Assembly: GCF_033283405.1 (NCBI RefSeq)
Contig: NZ_JAWMQR010000001.1
Span: 1,281,585 to 1,345,584 of the forward strand
Reading direction: 5' to 3'
DNA length: 64,000 nt
From: Halioxenophilus sp033283405
GTDB taxonomy: Bacteria; Pseudomonadota; Gammaproteobacteria; Pseudomonadales; Cellvibrionaceae
Of the stretch, positions 17,612 to 26,514 are shown one piece after another; the first letter of the stretch is position 1; each line of letters begins with the position of its first letter. The notes beneath the pieces were generated by a model that saw nothing but the letters and a program-made list of their open reading frames with translations, was not told the DNA's origin and did no database searches. Made by a program: the position numbers and the translations under genes.

Positions 17612-19428
17612 GATCTTGCTCCTTGGGCGGCGCTCATCTCTTGGCGCAATGCGGCGGTGGCATCGACATCCACCTCCAGGTCGTACTCCTCAAGGCTACC
17701 GGTGAGCACCACGCCATATTTTTCACGGGCGGCTTGCAGGCTGACGTACTCGTCGAGCACATCCTCCTTTACCGACTCTGGGTCACGTTTGAGAGCCGCA
17801 CCGAAGCCGGCGCCGCCGCCGTGTTGATAAGCGATGACCGCACCCTTGGGCAGCATGGCCTGGGCGGTCAGCTCAATTTTGTATTCATTCTCGGTGCCCA
17901 CCTCAAAGTGGTTGCTGTAGGGGATGGCGTCGTCGCCACCACACATACCGCGCAACGGGTGCTTGGCAGAGACCATCCAGGCCATGGCCGAGGTTGGCTC
18001 CAACACCTTTTTCACATTGAGGCTGCCCGGGGCACCGCGCCACTGGCCGGCGCCACCGCCGTCGGTGACCATCTCCCGGCTCATATTAATCACCGGGAAG
18101 CGCACCTCGGCGTCTTCCGCCTCTGACAGCAGCAGGTTACCCAGTGCCGACGGGCAGGAACCCCAGCCATCGATGCCCTGCACGGCGGAGGAGTCCATCG
18201 AGCGGGTGTCCACCCCCTGGTCCATCCACATCATGCCGTTGTCGTAAAAACCGATCACCGCGTTGGGCATACCAATCTTGTAGACCTGGGGCTGGGCGCG
18301 ACCGGGCACCACCTCCGACAGCGCCACACACACCGCCTCGGTGATCTCACAAGCGGGGTGGAAGGAGCCCAGGGCAGCAGGTTTGTTCGGTGGCGGGTGG
18401 GCGATACAACCTTCCGGGATGATCATCTCCACGGCGTTGAACAGCCCTTCGTTTTTGGGAATGGTGGGGTCTACCATCGCCACCAGCTGGGTCATGATGT
18501 AGCCACGGCTGTTGCCGAAGGTGTTCCACACACCGACCAGCTCCTGGCGGTCGTCGGTACCGGTGAGGTCAACGCTGAGCTTGTCACCATCGACCTTACA
18601 GGCGACGTGTACTTTTACATCCGGTGTGCCCTGGGTATCGGCATCCACCCACACATCGGCCTCGTAGGTGCCGTCCGGCCAAGCACTCACCTCTTCCCGG
18701 AAACGGGCTTCGGAGTGGTCGATCATGTAGTTGACCGCCGACTTCACCTTGTCGGCGCCCCACTTGCGAATCAGATCTTCATAGGCTTTTACCGCCTTCT
18801 GCACACCACTGATCATGGCCGCCAGGTCGCCGGCAAAGGTGGCGAAGCGGTTGTTGCGCTCCACCAGCTTGATCACATCGCGCCGTTTTTCACCGCGGTG
18901 AACCAGCTTCAAACAGGGAATAGCCAAACCTTCGGTGAAGATATCGGTCGCCTCCAGGGTAAAACCACCTGGGTCTTTACCACCGGTGTCGCCTTGGTGC
19001 GCCTGCAGCGCCTGCACCAGAATCAGCTCGCCGTTGTCATCGAAGACGGGGGCGTAGACGTTGTAATCCGGCAGGTGACCGCCGCCGTGGTCCGGGTCGT
19101 TACCCAGGAAGACATCACCCGGGCCCCAGTCGTACTCTTCAAAGTTCATCAGTCCGTAGCGCACGGTGAGCTGGGTCACGAAGGTAAGGTGCGGCGTACC
19201 AATGGAGCCCACCGCCAGGCGGCCATGGGCATCAATCACGCTACAGTTGCGTTCGTTGGATTGGTTGATGATGGGGGATGAAGCCGCCCGGCCCAGGTGG
19301 GTGGCCGCCTCAAAGCAGATGGTTTCAAGTGCCCCGCGAATAATGCTGGCGGTGACGGTGTCGACGCTGGCGGAGGTTGGCAGTGGCGCGCGCGGGGCGG
19401 CCAGTTTTCTATTGAGCTCAAAAGACAT
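17608..19428 (-). CDS. Hydantoinase/oxoprolinase B-type subunit
   Basis: The 606-residue protein shows HyuB hallmarks: DTVTASIIRGALETICFEAATHLGRAASSPIINQSNERNCSVIDAHGRLAVG near the N-terminus, WGPGDVFLGNDPDHGGGHLPDYNVYAPVF in the middle, and GGGAGFGAALKRDPESVKEDVLDEYVS at the end. It pairs with the A subunit. The ATG at 19428 is chosen because AGAGGA lies 8 bases before it; the frame opens 10 codons earlier. The gene is first in a two-gene operon. Confidence 0.88.
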   Translation of the reverse strand: MSFELNRKLAAPRAPLPTSASVDTVTASIIRGALETICFEAATHLGRAASSPIINQSNERNCSVIDAHGRLAVGSIGTPHLTFVTQLTVRYGLMNFEEYDWGPGDVFLGNDPDHGGGHLPDYNVYAPVFDDNGELILVQALQAHQGDTGGKDPGGFTLEATDIFTEGLAIPCLKLVHRGEKRRDVIKLVERNNRFATFAGDLAAMISGVQKAVKAYEDLIRKWGADKVKSAVNYMIDHSEARFREEVSAWPDGTYEADVWVDADTQGTPDVKVHVACKVDGDKLSVDLTGTDDRQELVGVWNTFGNSRGYIMTQLVAMVDPTIPKNEGLFNAVEMIIPEGCIAHPPPNKPAALGSFHPACEITEAVCVALSEVVPGRAQPQVYKIGMPNAVIGFYDNGMMWMDQGVDTRSMDSSAVQGIDGWGSCPSALGNLLLSEAEDAEVRFPVINMSREMVTDGGGAGQWRGAPGSLNVKKVLEPTSAMAWMVSAKHPLRGMCGGDDAIPYSNHFEVGTENEYKIELTAQAMLPKGAVIAYQHGGGAGFGAALKRDPESVKEDVLDEYVSLQAAREKYGVVLTGSLEEYDLEVDVDATAALRQEMSAAQGARS

Positions 19429-19626
19429 GTATCTGATCCTCTTCTGCCCAGCACACACTTGTTGTTGTAATTGGCTGTGGCTGGTGGACGGCGCCTAATC
19501 TGTGTGCGCATGTTAAAGCCCCGCAAGAGGATATTTCCCGACTGAACACGTAAGCTTATCGACAGTTTACGCAGCACTGCAGGAAATGCCGATTAGCCCT
19601 TCCCTAGGCTAATCAGCAGCAGCTTT

Positions 19627-21219
19627 TTAATACAGCTGTGGAATAAGCGACTCCATAATACGCTCCGCATTGGCGGCAATGGTGAGCGAGGGATTGGCGG
19701 CGGCGGTTGAGCCCGGCATCAGGCTGCCATCCACCACAAACAGATTGCTCTGGCCATAGACCTCGCCCAGCTCGCTGGTGGCCGCCCCCATCACCGCGCC
19801 ACCCAGTGGGTGCCAAATGGCAGAGGAGGAACCAATCGCCGAGCCCGGAATAACACCGTTATCGAGATGCTGCATTTTTGCCAAACTGATGTAGTGCGCC
19901 TGGCGGTCCAGCTGATTGGCAGCTTCCGGATAGGAGACAAACGCCGCGTTGGTGGCCGGGTTGTAACTGACACTGCCCAAAGCGTCGGGCACACTCATCG
20001 CCATGTGCAGCTGCAGGCGCACCCCGTCAGGTAGCCCCTGGGCGCCACCTGACGAAGGCGAATGCATAAAGCCCACGGTTTTGATTGGGTTATTAGTATC
20101 GTGCGCCGCCACACACGGGGGCCCACCCTGAATGGGGTTAACCGCCGGGTTGTAGATCAGCCGGCCCATCAGCTCATCGCCATTGCCACCCCAATTTTGA
20201 CCAACCTGATCATTAAGGCCGGTCAGATCACCCAACGCCTTGGCTTTCAAAAGCAGCTTGGGAGTATTGACCGCGCCCGCCGCCATAAACAGGTATTGGC
20301 AGTAGATCACATGGCGATAGAGCAGATCGCCCAATTCATTGAGCACCTCACAGTGCACTTCGTAACTGTCACCCCAGGTCTGTTTAACCGTGGTCACATT
20401 GTGCAGGGTGAAAATCGATACTTTGCCGGTGGCGGCGGCCTGGTTGATGTAGTTTTTATCGAGGGTGTTTTTGGCATTGCTGTTACAGCCGTAAACGTAT
20501 TCACCCACCGAGGCAAACGGGTTGATCTCACCGGTCACCTCTTTGCGAATCACATTCCAGTTAAAACCGACGTGCGAACGGGTCACCGTCAAACCAGCGG
20601 CGGTGGCGTTATCGATAAAGGTTTTAATGGCGCTGTATTGGTTGGTGTTGAGGATATCTTCCGGAATGGTACCGCCACTCACCAACGACAACACCCGTGG
20701 GTAGTACTGGCTGTCCATCTGGTCGTAGTTGATAAACGGGAACACCTGCTCAAACAGATCCCGGCGCGGTTGCAGCAGGACACCACCATAAACCAGGGAG
20801 CCACCGCCCAAACCGGCACCCACCACCGAATGAGTGGTGTCGCCGTTAATGCGCTCCAGCAAACCGGTATAACGAGAAACCGGGTAGTTGCCCGTGGCGC
20901 CATCAACATCGCCCAGCCAGGTGGTGCGGCCATCGCCGTTGAGCGCGGCATCGGCCACCACGGGAAAGGTATCTTCGCCCTGGTACTGCCAATACTTTCC
21001 ACGCTCAATTAGCGCCGTGCTCTTACCGGCCAGCCCCAAACGCAGAGCCGCCACCGAACCACCAAAACCGGAGCCAATTACGGCGCATTTGCGGTAACTA
21101 AAGTAGGTGGGCACCAGCGAACCCATGGTGGCATTGGCGGCAACACTGCCGGCCGCGGCCGAAGCCGCCCCCAAATAAGCACTTCCCTTGATAAAATTAC
21201 GACGATTTATATTTTTCAT
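19627..21219 (-). CDS. Tat-exported GMC (cholesterol-oxidase-like) oxidoreductase
   Basis: The 530-residue protein starts with a Tat signal (N-RRNFIKG, then a small-residue hydrophobic stretch), so it should be exported folded with its FAD. The Rossmann motif is VIGSGFGGSVAALRLGLAG. The C-terminal GMC region has WHPLGGAVMG (catalytic His region) and STAAANPSLTIAANAERI (Asn region), as in cholesterol oxidases rather than choline dehydrogenases. It would oxidise a hydroxyl of a hydrophobic substrate in the periplasm. It stands alone upstream of the hydantoinase genes on the same strand. Confidence 0.85.
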   Translation of the reverse strand: MKNINRRNFIKGSAYLGAASAAAGSVAANATMGSLVPTYFSYRKCAVIGSGFGGSVAALRLGLAGKSTALIERGKYWQYQGEDTFPVVADAALNGDGRTTWLGDVDGATGNYPVSRYTGLLERINGDTTHSVVGAGLGGGSLVYGGVLLQPRRDLFEQVFPFINYDQMDSQYYPRVLSLVSGGTIPEDILNTNQYSAIKTFIDNATAAGLTVTRSHVGFNWNVIRKEVTGEINPFASVGEYVYGCNSNAKNTLDKNYINQAAATGKVSIFTLHNVTTVKQTWGDSYEVHCEVLNELGDLLYRHVIYCQYLFMAAGAVNTPKLLLKAKALGDLTGLNDQVGQNWGGNGDELMGRLIYNPAVNPIQGGPPCVAAHDTNNPIKTVGFMHSPSSGGAQGLPDGVRLQLHMAMSVPDALGSVSYNPATNAAFVSYPEAANQLDRQAHYISLAKMQHLDNGVIPGSAIGSSSAIWHPLGGAVMGAATSELGEVYGQSNLFVVDGSLMPGSTAAANPSLTIAANAERIMESLIPQLY

Positions 21220-22125
21220 GTAGTACCTTTCGTTTTTAAATTTTTTGTTTAGTTAAGGTATTTACACAAACAGCGGCAATAGCAGAAAAATAAAGCTGAC
21301 CAATTCCTGCTGTAACCCGGCAACAAAAACATTAAACCCCACAACTACCACCGGGTATTTTTCTGCAGGAGTGCCAACCAATTGCATTTCCAATGAGTGG
21401 CGCAAACGAAAAAATAGTCGGTCAATCCAATGCAGAAAATTACCGCTCCGTGCAACTGCGTGAGACGCCGAAAACATGACCGACCAAAGACTTTTGCCAT
21501 CGCCCGATAGCGCTTAAAAAATGCAAATCCGGGTTTTAAATAAAGCCACAATAGCGAAAAGAGACAGTCAACAGACGCCTGATTTTCGAAGGTCTTCTCC
21601 TATCAACCATCGAACCAGGCCCAAAAGCCGACGCAAAATTACTCATGAATAGCAGGAGTAATAAACTGTCAGACTTTCCAGGCCAACAGGCTGGCAAATT
21701 AATCACTTCGAAGCTAGTGGCGGGTTGCCGGCCAACCACCTCCGCACCACCGCGCGCAATCTACAACAGATCAATCTAATAAAACTGTGAACTTCGCCCT
21801 CACCGGGAAGGTGCCTGCCGGGCGTGTGAGGCATCCCCAAAAAAGAGCCGCTAAATGCACATCAGCCGTCGCCAAAATTGTCTGAATCGGATCAGCGAAA
21901 TACCTGTACCAGCAGTCGCTCCTCTTCGCCCTCGCCGGCGGCCCGATTCAAATTTGGATAAGGTGTATGATCACGCCATTAGTGAGTCGGCTTGGCTACC
22001 TGGCCAGCGGCTGTGGCCAGATTCACTCCCGGCCACGTGTGCCGCAGATAAATAAATGAACAATAAACTTAGCGGCGGCTCTCCTGCCGGCGACTGCCGC
22101 CCACCTGCGTGGATGAGAGGAAACA
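21220..22125. other. Intergenic region, no gene recognised
   Basis: About 900 bp between the divergent GMC and SDR genes. Several short frames are open but none has a recognisable family or good initiation signals. It presumably holds the two divergent promoters. No repeat, RNA gene or clear hairpin was seen. Confidence 0.5.
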
Positions 22126-22902
22126 ATGACAGGCTCTTCAGAAAAACCCGTTGTAATTATCACTGGTGCCAGCTCCGGTATTGGCGAAACCACCGCCCGT
22201 CGCTTTGCCGAGGGCGGCTTTAATATTGTCGCCGTTGCCCGCCGCAAAGAGCGCCTGCAAGAGCTGGCCGCGCAGCTGGCTGAGAAAGCCCAGGTGGTGG
22301 TGGTGGCGGGTGACGTGCGTGAAGCCGATATTCCCAAACGCGCCGTGGAGGCCGCCATCAACAATTTTGGCCGCCTCGACTGCCTGGTGAATAACGCCGG
22401 TGCCGGCAAGTGGGCGCCCGTGAAAGATACCGACGACGACACCCTCAATGAAGTGATCGACATCAGCCTCAAGGCCCCCTTCCGCTTCGCCCGCGAAGCC
22501 CTCAACGTGATGGGTAAAGGTGCGGCCATTATTAATATCGGCTCGGTGTTTGGTATCACCAGCGGCATGGCCGGCGGCGCCTACTCCACGGTCAAAGCCG
22601 GCCTGGTGGGCATGACCCGCAGCCTCGCCTGCGACTACGGCCCGCAAGGTATTCGCACCAACCTGGTGGCGCCGGGTGTGATTAAAACCGAAATGACCGA
22701 CGCCTATTGGGAGAGCGACTACTTCCAACGCACCAACCACGAGATCACCCCCTTTGATCGCGAAGGTACCGCCGACGACGTGGCCAACCTGATCTACTTC
22801 CTCGCCTCACCGGAGGGGAGTTACATCAACGGCCAAACCATCGCGCTTGATGGCGGCTGGTCGTCAACCAAATTTGTCTGCGCCGAAGCCTTGGGCCGTT
22901 AA
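22126..22902 (+). CDS. Short-chain dehydrogenase/reductase (SDR)
   Basis: The 258-residue classical SDR has the ITGASSGIGETTARRFAEGG cofactor loop, a VARRKERL stretch after beta2 (arginines suggesting NADPH), VNNAGAG, a catalytic serine in NIGSVFG and the Y-S-T-V-K active site. The C-terminus INGQTIALDGGW is typical of 3-oxoacyl-reductase-like SDRs. GAGAGGAAACA precedes the ATG closely. It is followed 150 bp later by the aldo-keto reductase, so the two may act on carbonyl groups of related intermediates. Confidence 0.88.
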   Translation: MTGSSEKPVVIITGASSGIGETTARRFAEGGFNIVAVARRKERLQELAAQLAEKAQVVVVAGDVREADIPKRAVEAAINNFGRLDCLVNNAGAGKWAPVKDTDDDTLNEVIDISLKAPFRFAREALNVMGKGAAIINIGSVFGITSGMAGGAYSTVKAGLVGMTRSLACDYGPQGIRTNLVAPGVIKTEMTDAYWESDYFQRTNHEITPFDREGTADDVANLIYFLASPEGSYINGQTIALDGGWSSTKFVCAEALGR

Positions 22903-23053
22903 TTAGCCAGCGTAGTATCAGCGCCGGCCGAACCCCATCGGCCGGCGCCTAAACCACCCACCCAGCCAAACCACACGCTGCGCTTTAAACCCTATTGGGC
23001 AATAATGGCCCACCACCAAGCCGCCCATCCAGCACGTATCACGAGGGATTCCC

Positions 23054-24106
23054 ATGGCCCCAGCACTTAATCACTATCGGCTACTTGGCCGCTCCGGACT
23101 GCGCGTCTCGCCGCTGTCGCTTGGCACCATGACCTTTGGCATGCCCGGCTGGGGCACCGACTTCAGCGAAGCAGAAAAGATGTTCAGCCACTACACCGAG
23201 CTCGGTGGCAACTTTATCGACACCGCCAATTTCTACGCCCAGGGGGAGTCGGAACGGATGGTCGGCCGCCTGGTGCAGGGGGTGCGCGAGGAGATGGTGG
23301 TGGCTACCAAATACAGCCTGACCATGAACCCGGGCAAGGCCAACGCCTCGGGCAATCACCGCAAAAATATGGTGCAGGCGGTGGAGGCGAGCCTGAAGCG
23401 ATTAAACAGTGACTATATCGACCTGCTCTACCTGCACCTGTGGGACAACCTCACCCCGGTAGAGGAGATACTGCGCGCCTTCGATGACCTGGTGCGCGCC
23501 GGCAAAATTTTGTACGTCGGTATTTCCGATACTCCCGCCTGGCAGGTGTCGCGCCTGCAGGCCATGGCCGAACTGCGCGGCTGGGCACCACTGATTGCCC
23601 TGCAGGTACCCTACAACCTCACCGAGCGCACGGTGGAGCGGGAGTTTATGCCCATGGCGCAGGCGATGGGCCTGGGTGTACTGCCCTGGTCGCCGTTGGC
23701 CGGCGGTGTGCTCTCCGGCAAATACAGCCGAGATGATCTTATTCCCCAGGCCAAGCCCAATATGGGCGACCGTAAAACCATTAACCTGGCCACCGGCCGG
23801 CTTACCGAAAAGAGCCTGGCCATTGCCGAGGTGGTGGTCGCTATCGCGCAACAGTTAGGCGCGACTCCGGCTCAGGTGGCACTCGCCTGGACCTTACAAA
23901 ACCCGGCGGTCACCTCCCCCATTATCGGTGCCCGCACCTTCGCCCAACTGCAGGACAACCTGGGCGCACTGGCCATCGAATTCAGCAGCGAGCAACTCAA
24001 GCAACTGGCCGAGGTGAGCACCATTGAGCGCTGCTTCCCGCACAATATGATCGACCAGCCCACCGGCGATATGATGTTGGGTAACGTTGCCATCGACAAA
24101 GGCTAA
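23054..24106 (+). CDS. Aldo-keto reductase
   Basis: The 350-residue protein is an AKR TIM barrel of the YajO/AKR11 type: SPLSLGTMTFG, the catalytic Asp and Tyr in NFIDTANFYAQGESE, the Lys in MVVATKYS and the His in IDLLYLHLWD. The C-terminal NADPH-binding segment PIIGARTFAQLQDNLGAL is present. It would reduce an aldehyde or ketone using NADPH. A strong terminator follows directly. No specific substrate can be deduced. Confidence 0.9.
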   Translation: MAPALNHYRLLGRSGLRVSPLSLGTMTFGMPGWGTDFSEAEKMFSHYTELGGNFIDTANFYAQGESERMVGRLVQGVREEMVVATKYSLTMNPGKANASGNHRKNMVQAVEASLKRLNSDYIDLLYLHLWDNLTPVEEILRAFDDLVRAGKILYVGISDTPAWQVSRLQAMAELRGWAPLIALQVPYNLTERTVEREFMPMAQAMGLGVLPWSPLAGGVLSGKYSRDDLIPQAKPNMGDRKTINLATGRLTEKSLAIAEVVVAIAQQLGATPAQVALAWTLQNPAVTSPIIGARTFAQLQDNLGALAIEFSSEQLKQLAEVSTIERCFPHNMIDQPTGDMMLGNVAIDKG

Positions 24107-24134
24107 CCCTAATCCAGCCCAGGTTAAGGCAAAA

Positions 24135-24160
24135 AAAACCACCGCTTAGCGGTGGTTTTT
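24135..24160. terminator. Bidirectional rho-independent terminator
   Basis: Perfect 11-bp arms AAAACCACCGC and GCGGTGGTTTT flank a TTA loop, with A-run before and T-run after. It serves both the aldo-keto reductase (plus) and the convergent DUF4870 gene (minus). Confidence 0.95.
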
Positions 24161-24185
24161 TATTTCGGGAAGCGTCAACAACGGT

Positions 24186-24614
24186 TTACTCCACCTTAAA
24201 AAATTTAATACTGAGCGGATAGGGCCAGAGCTCACCCTCGTTGGCCTTCACCGCGGCCAGAATGACAAAGATCAGATCCAGAATCATCAGCGCCAACAGC
24301 GCCAGGAAACCGACAAAGATAATAATTAAAATACAGGAGACGATGGAGTAGATAGTCAGGCTGATCATCCAGTTCAAAATATTTTTGCCGTGGCGATCCA
24401 CTTCCGGTGACTGATCCTTATTGGTGGCCCACATCACAATCGGCAGCACCAAACCGGCACCCGGCACCACAAAGCCGGCCAGCTGGCTTAAATGCATCAG
24501 CATTAAAAAGGTGTTTGTCACCATACCCCAAGGTTTGTAATCGTCCACGTTTTCATCCTCGTGTTTATCAATTAAATTTTTAGACAGCCTCGCAATCAAA
24601 TCGGTTGACATCAC
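24186..24614 (-). CDS. DUF4870-family membrane protein
   Basis: The 142-residue protein has a hydrophilic N-terminus, then NTFLMLMHLSQLAGFVVPGAGLVLPIVMWATNKDQSPEVDRHGKNILNWMISLTIYSIV, the hallmark of DUF4870 (Tic20-like fold): a membrane hairpin, a conserved polar D-x-x-G-K-N-x-x-N-W loop and two further helices. The C-terminus AVKANEGELWPYPLSIKF is also typical. It is an inner-membrane protein of unknown function. Confidence 0.85.
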   Translation of the reverse strand: MMSTDLIARLSKNLIDKHEDENVDDYKPWGMVTNTFLMLMHLSQLAGFVVPGAGLVLPIVMWATNKDQSPEVDRHGKNILNWMISLTIYSIVSCILIIIFVGFLALLALMILDLIFVILAAVKANEGELWPYPLSIKFFKVE

Positions 24615-24892
24615 CTTTGCGCCACTGTCGAGTTTGCGCCGGTCGCATTAATAATAGCCAATCGGCCGAGCGACTCAACTGTGGCCACCAAAGCCGCCAT
24701 GCCTGGGCAATAACTGTTCGCTTTATTGCCACAAACCACAGCCACTGCCAGTCTGAAAAATTGACTGGCAGGCGCAGAATTTTTCCGCCTATAATTGCCG
24801 CCGCCCGGTTCAAGCTACCGGGCATAGACGACGCCACTCTTGTGCTATCGCCCGTTTGCAAACTGGCTATTTTGTAGGGATACAATCAATAA

Positions 24893-26338
24893 ATGCGTGC
24901 GATATTTCTGATCGGACTGGCCCTGGTCGTAAGCGCCTGTGGCAGCGACAAACCCGACTCATCTTCCGATAATCCGGTTGTACAACCACCAGCTCAAGCC
25001 AATATTCTGTTTATCGTCACCGACGATCAATCCTGGCAGCACACCTCCCTCGACTACCCCTACATTAACACCCCCAATATCGAACAGCTGGCCGAAGCGG
25101 GAACCTACTTTAGCAAAGCCTATGTCAGCGCCCCCTCCTGCACCCCATCGCGGGCCGCCATTCTGCTCGGTAAACATGTATGGCAGACAGAATCCGCAGC
25201 GCTCTTGGAAGGTGCATGGCCGGCAGGGTTTAACTCCTATCAGGATAATCTGGCCGCAGCGGGTTATTACGTCGGTTTCACCGGTAAAGGGTGGGGCCCG
25301 GGCGCCTACAAACCGGCACGCAACAATAACCCCGCGGGCAGAGAATTCAATCAGCTGCAATATAGCTCGGTACCCGAGGGGATAGACGCCCGTGATCTGG
25401 CCGCCAATTTCAGACAGTTTCTCGACAGCCGCCCGGCCAACCAACCCTTCTCCTTTTGGGTCGGCTCCACAGAGCCCCACCGCCCCTATGGACCTGGCGA
25501 CAGCAGCCGGTTTGCGGGTATCGCACCACAGGATTTTCTACCACCAACACTGCCCGACACACCAGCCGTGCGCCGGGAATTCTCCGCCTACCTGCAGGAG
25601 ATTGAGTGGTTCGATAACGACCTGGGCAAAATCCTGCAGTTGTTAAAAGATTACGGGCTGGAGAGCAACACTCTGGTGGTGTTCACCTCGGATAACGGCA
25701 TGCCGTTCAGTGGTGCCAAGCCACAAAATTATGAGTACGGTGTCCACGTGCCGCTGATCATCCGTCTGCCAGCAGACTACTCAAGCCAGCAGCAGCGCAT
25801 CGACGAGGTGGTCAGCCTGGTCGACATCACCGCCACCCTCTACGCAGCGGCCCAAGTCACACCACCAGAGGGGCTGGTGGGCAGTAGTCTGCTGGCACTG
25901 CTAACTGCACCCAGCCAAGCCGAACCCGATGCCAATCGTGTCGCCTACTCGGCTTACGAGCGCCACGGCCCCAGTGCCCGCGCGAACAACGCCACCTACC
26001 CGCGGCGGGCGGTACACAGTGAGCGGTATCTCTATGTGCGCAACTACTTTATTGACCGCTGGCCCAACGGCGACCCACCCAATTTTACCGAGGCCTACCC
26101 CTGGTTGTTGCGCGATCAAAATGGCCAGCCCATTGAGCCCTACTTTTCCCTGAATACCGAAAAGCGACCCGCCGAAGAGCTGTACGATATCGTCGAGGAC
26201 CCAGCCAATCTTAATAACCTGATTGATGATCCAGACTACGCCGAGGTGCGCCAGCAGCTGGCGGAAAAACTGTTAGAGATGCAGACTAGCACCGAAGACC
26301 CGGTGCTGGAGGAAAGTGACTATTTCAGTCAGTTTTAA
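24893..26338 (+). CDS. Lipoprotein sulfatase (alkaline-phosphatase superfamily)
   Basis: The 481-residue protein starts with a lipoprotein signal (LALVVSAC, Cys16), so it is probably membrane-anchored and exported. NILFIVTDDQSWQ supplies the metal-binding Asp pair. Cys83 lies in C-T-P-S-R, the sequence converted to formylglycine in type I sulfatases. VVFTSDNG and a VHVPLIIRLP segment complete the active-site pattern. It would hydrolyse a sulfate ester at the cell surface. No formylglycine-generating enzyme is in the window. The gene stands alone. Confidence 0.9.
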   Translation: MRAIFLIGLALVVSACGSDKPDSSSDNPVVQPPAQANILFIVTDDQSWQHTSLDYPYINTPNIEQLAEAGTYFSKAYVSAPSCTPSRAAILLGKHVWQTESAALLEGAWPAGFNSYQDNLAAAGYYVGFTGKGWGPGAYKPARNNNPAGREFNQLQYSSVPEGIDARDLAANFRQFLDSRPANQPFSFWVGSTEPHRPYGPGDSSRFAGIAPQDFLPPTLPDTPAVRREFSAYLQEIEWFDNDLGKILQLLKDYGLESNTLVVFTSDNGMPFSGAKPQNYEYGVHVPLIIRLPADYSSQQQRIDEVVSLVDITATLYAAAQVTPPEGLVGSSLLALLTAPSQAEPDANRVAYSAYERHGPSARANNATYPRRAVHSERYLYVRNYFIDRWPNGDPPNFTEAYPWLLRDQNGQPIEPYFSLNTEKRPAEELYDIVEDPANLNNLIDDPDYAEVRQQLAEKLLEMQTSTEDPVLEESDYFSQF

Positions 26339-26430
26339 ACCGATTGATGTGGCCAGCGACAACCTGACCACTCCATCCAAAACAGCCGGGGCAAGCGGTG
26401 GCTAAAGGCGGGCAGTCTTGCCTCCGTCAG

Positions 26431-26514
26431 CGACTAATTCCCCACGACCGGCGATTAATTCCCCACGACCGGCAACTAATTCCCCGCGACCGGCAATTAA
26501 TTCCCCACGACCGG
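26431..26514. repeat. Four tandem 21-bp repeats at the MFS gene end
   Basis: Four units of exactly 21 bp begin at 26431, 26452, 26473 and 26494, differing at only a few positions. The last unit covers the final codons and stop of the MFS gene; each of the other units would also read Pro-Val-Val-Gly-Asn-stop in phase. They look like repeated duplication of the gene's 3' end. Confidence 0.95.

Noticed and set aside
20062..21012. 316-codon plus-strand frame opposite the GMC gene
   Set aside because: It is the shadow of the clearly recognised minus-strand oxidoreductase.
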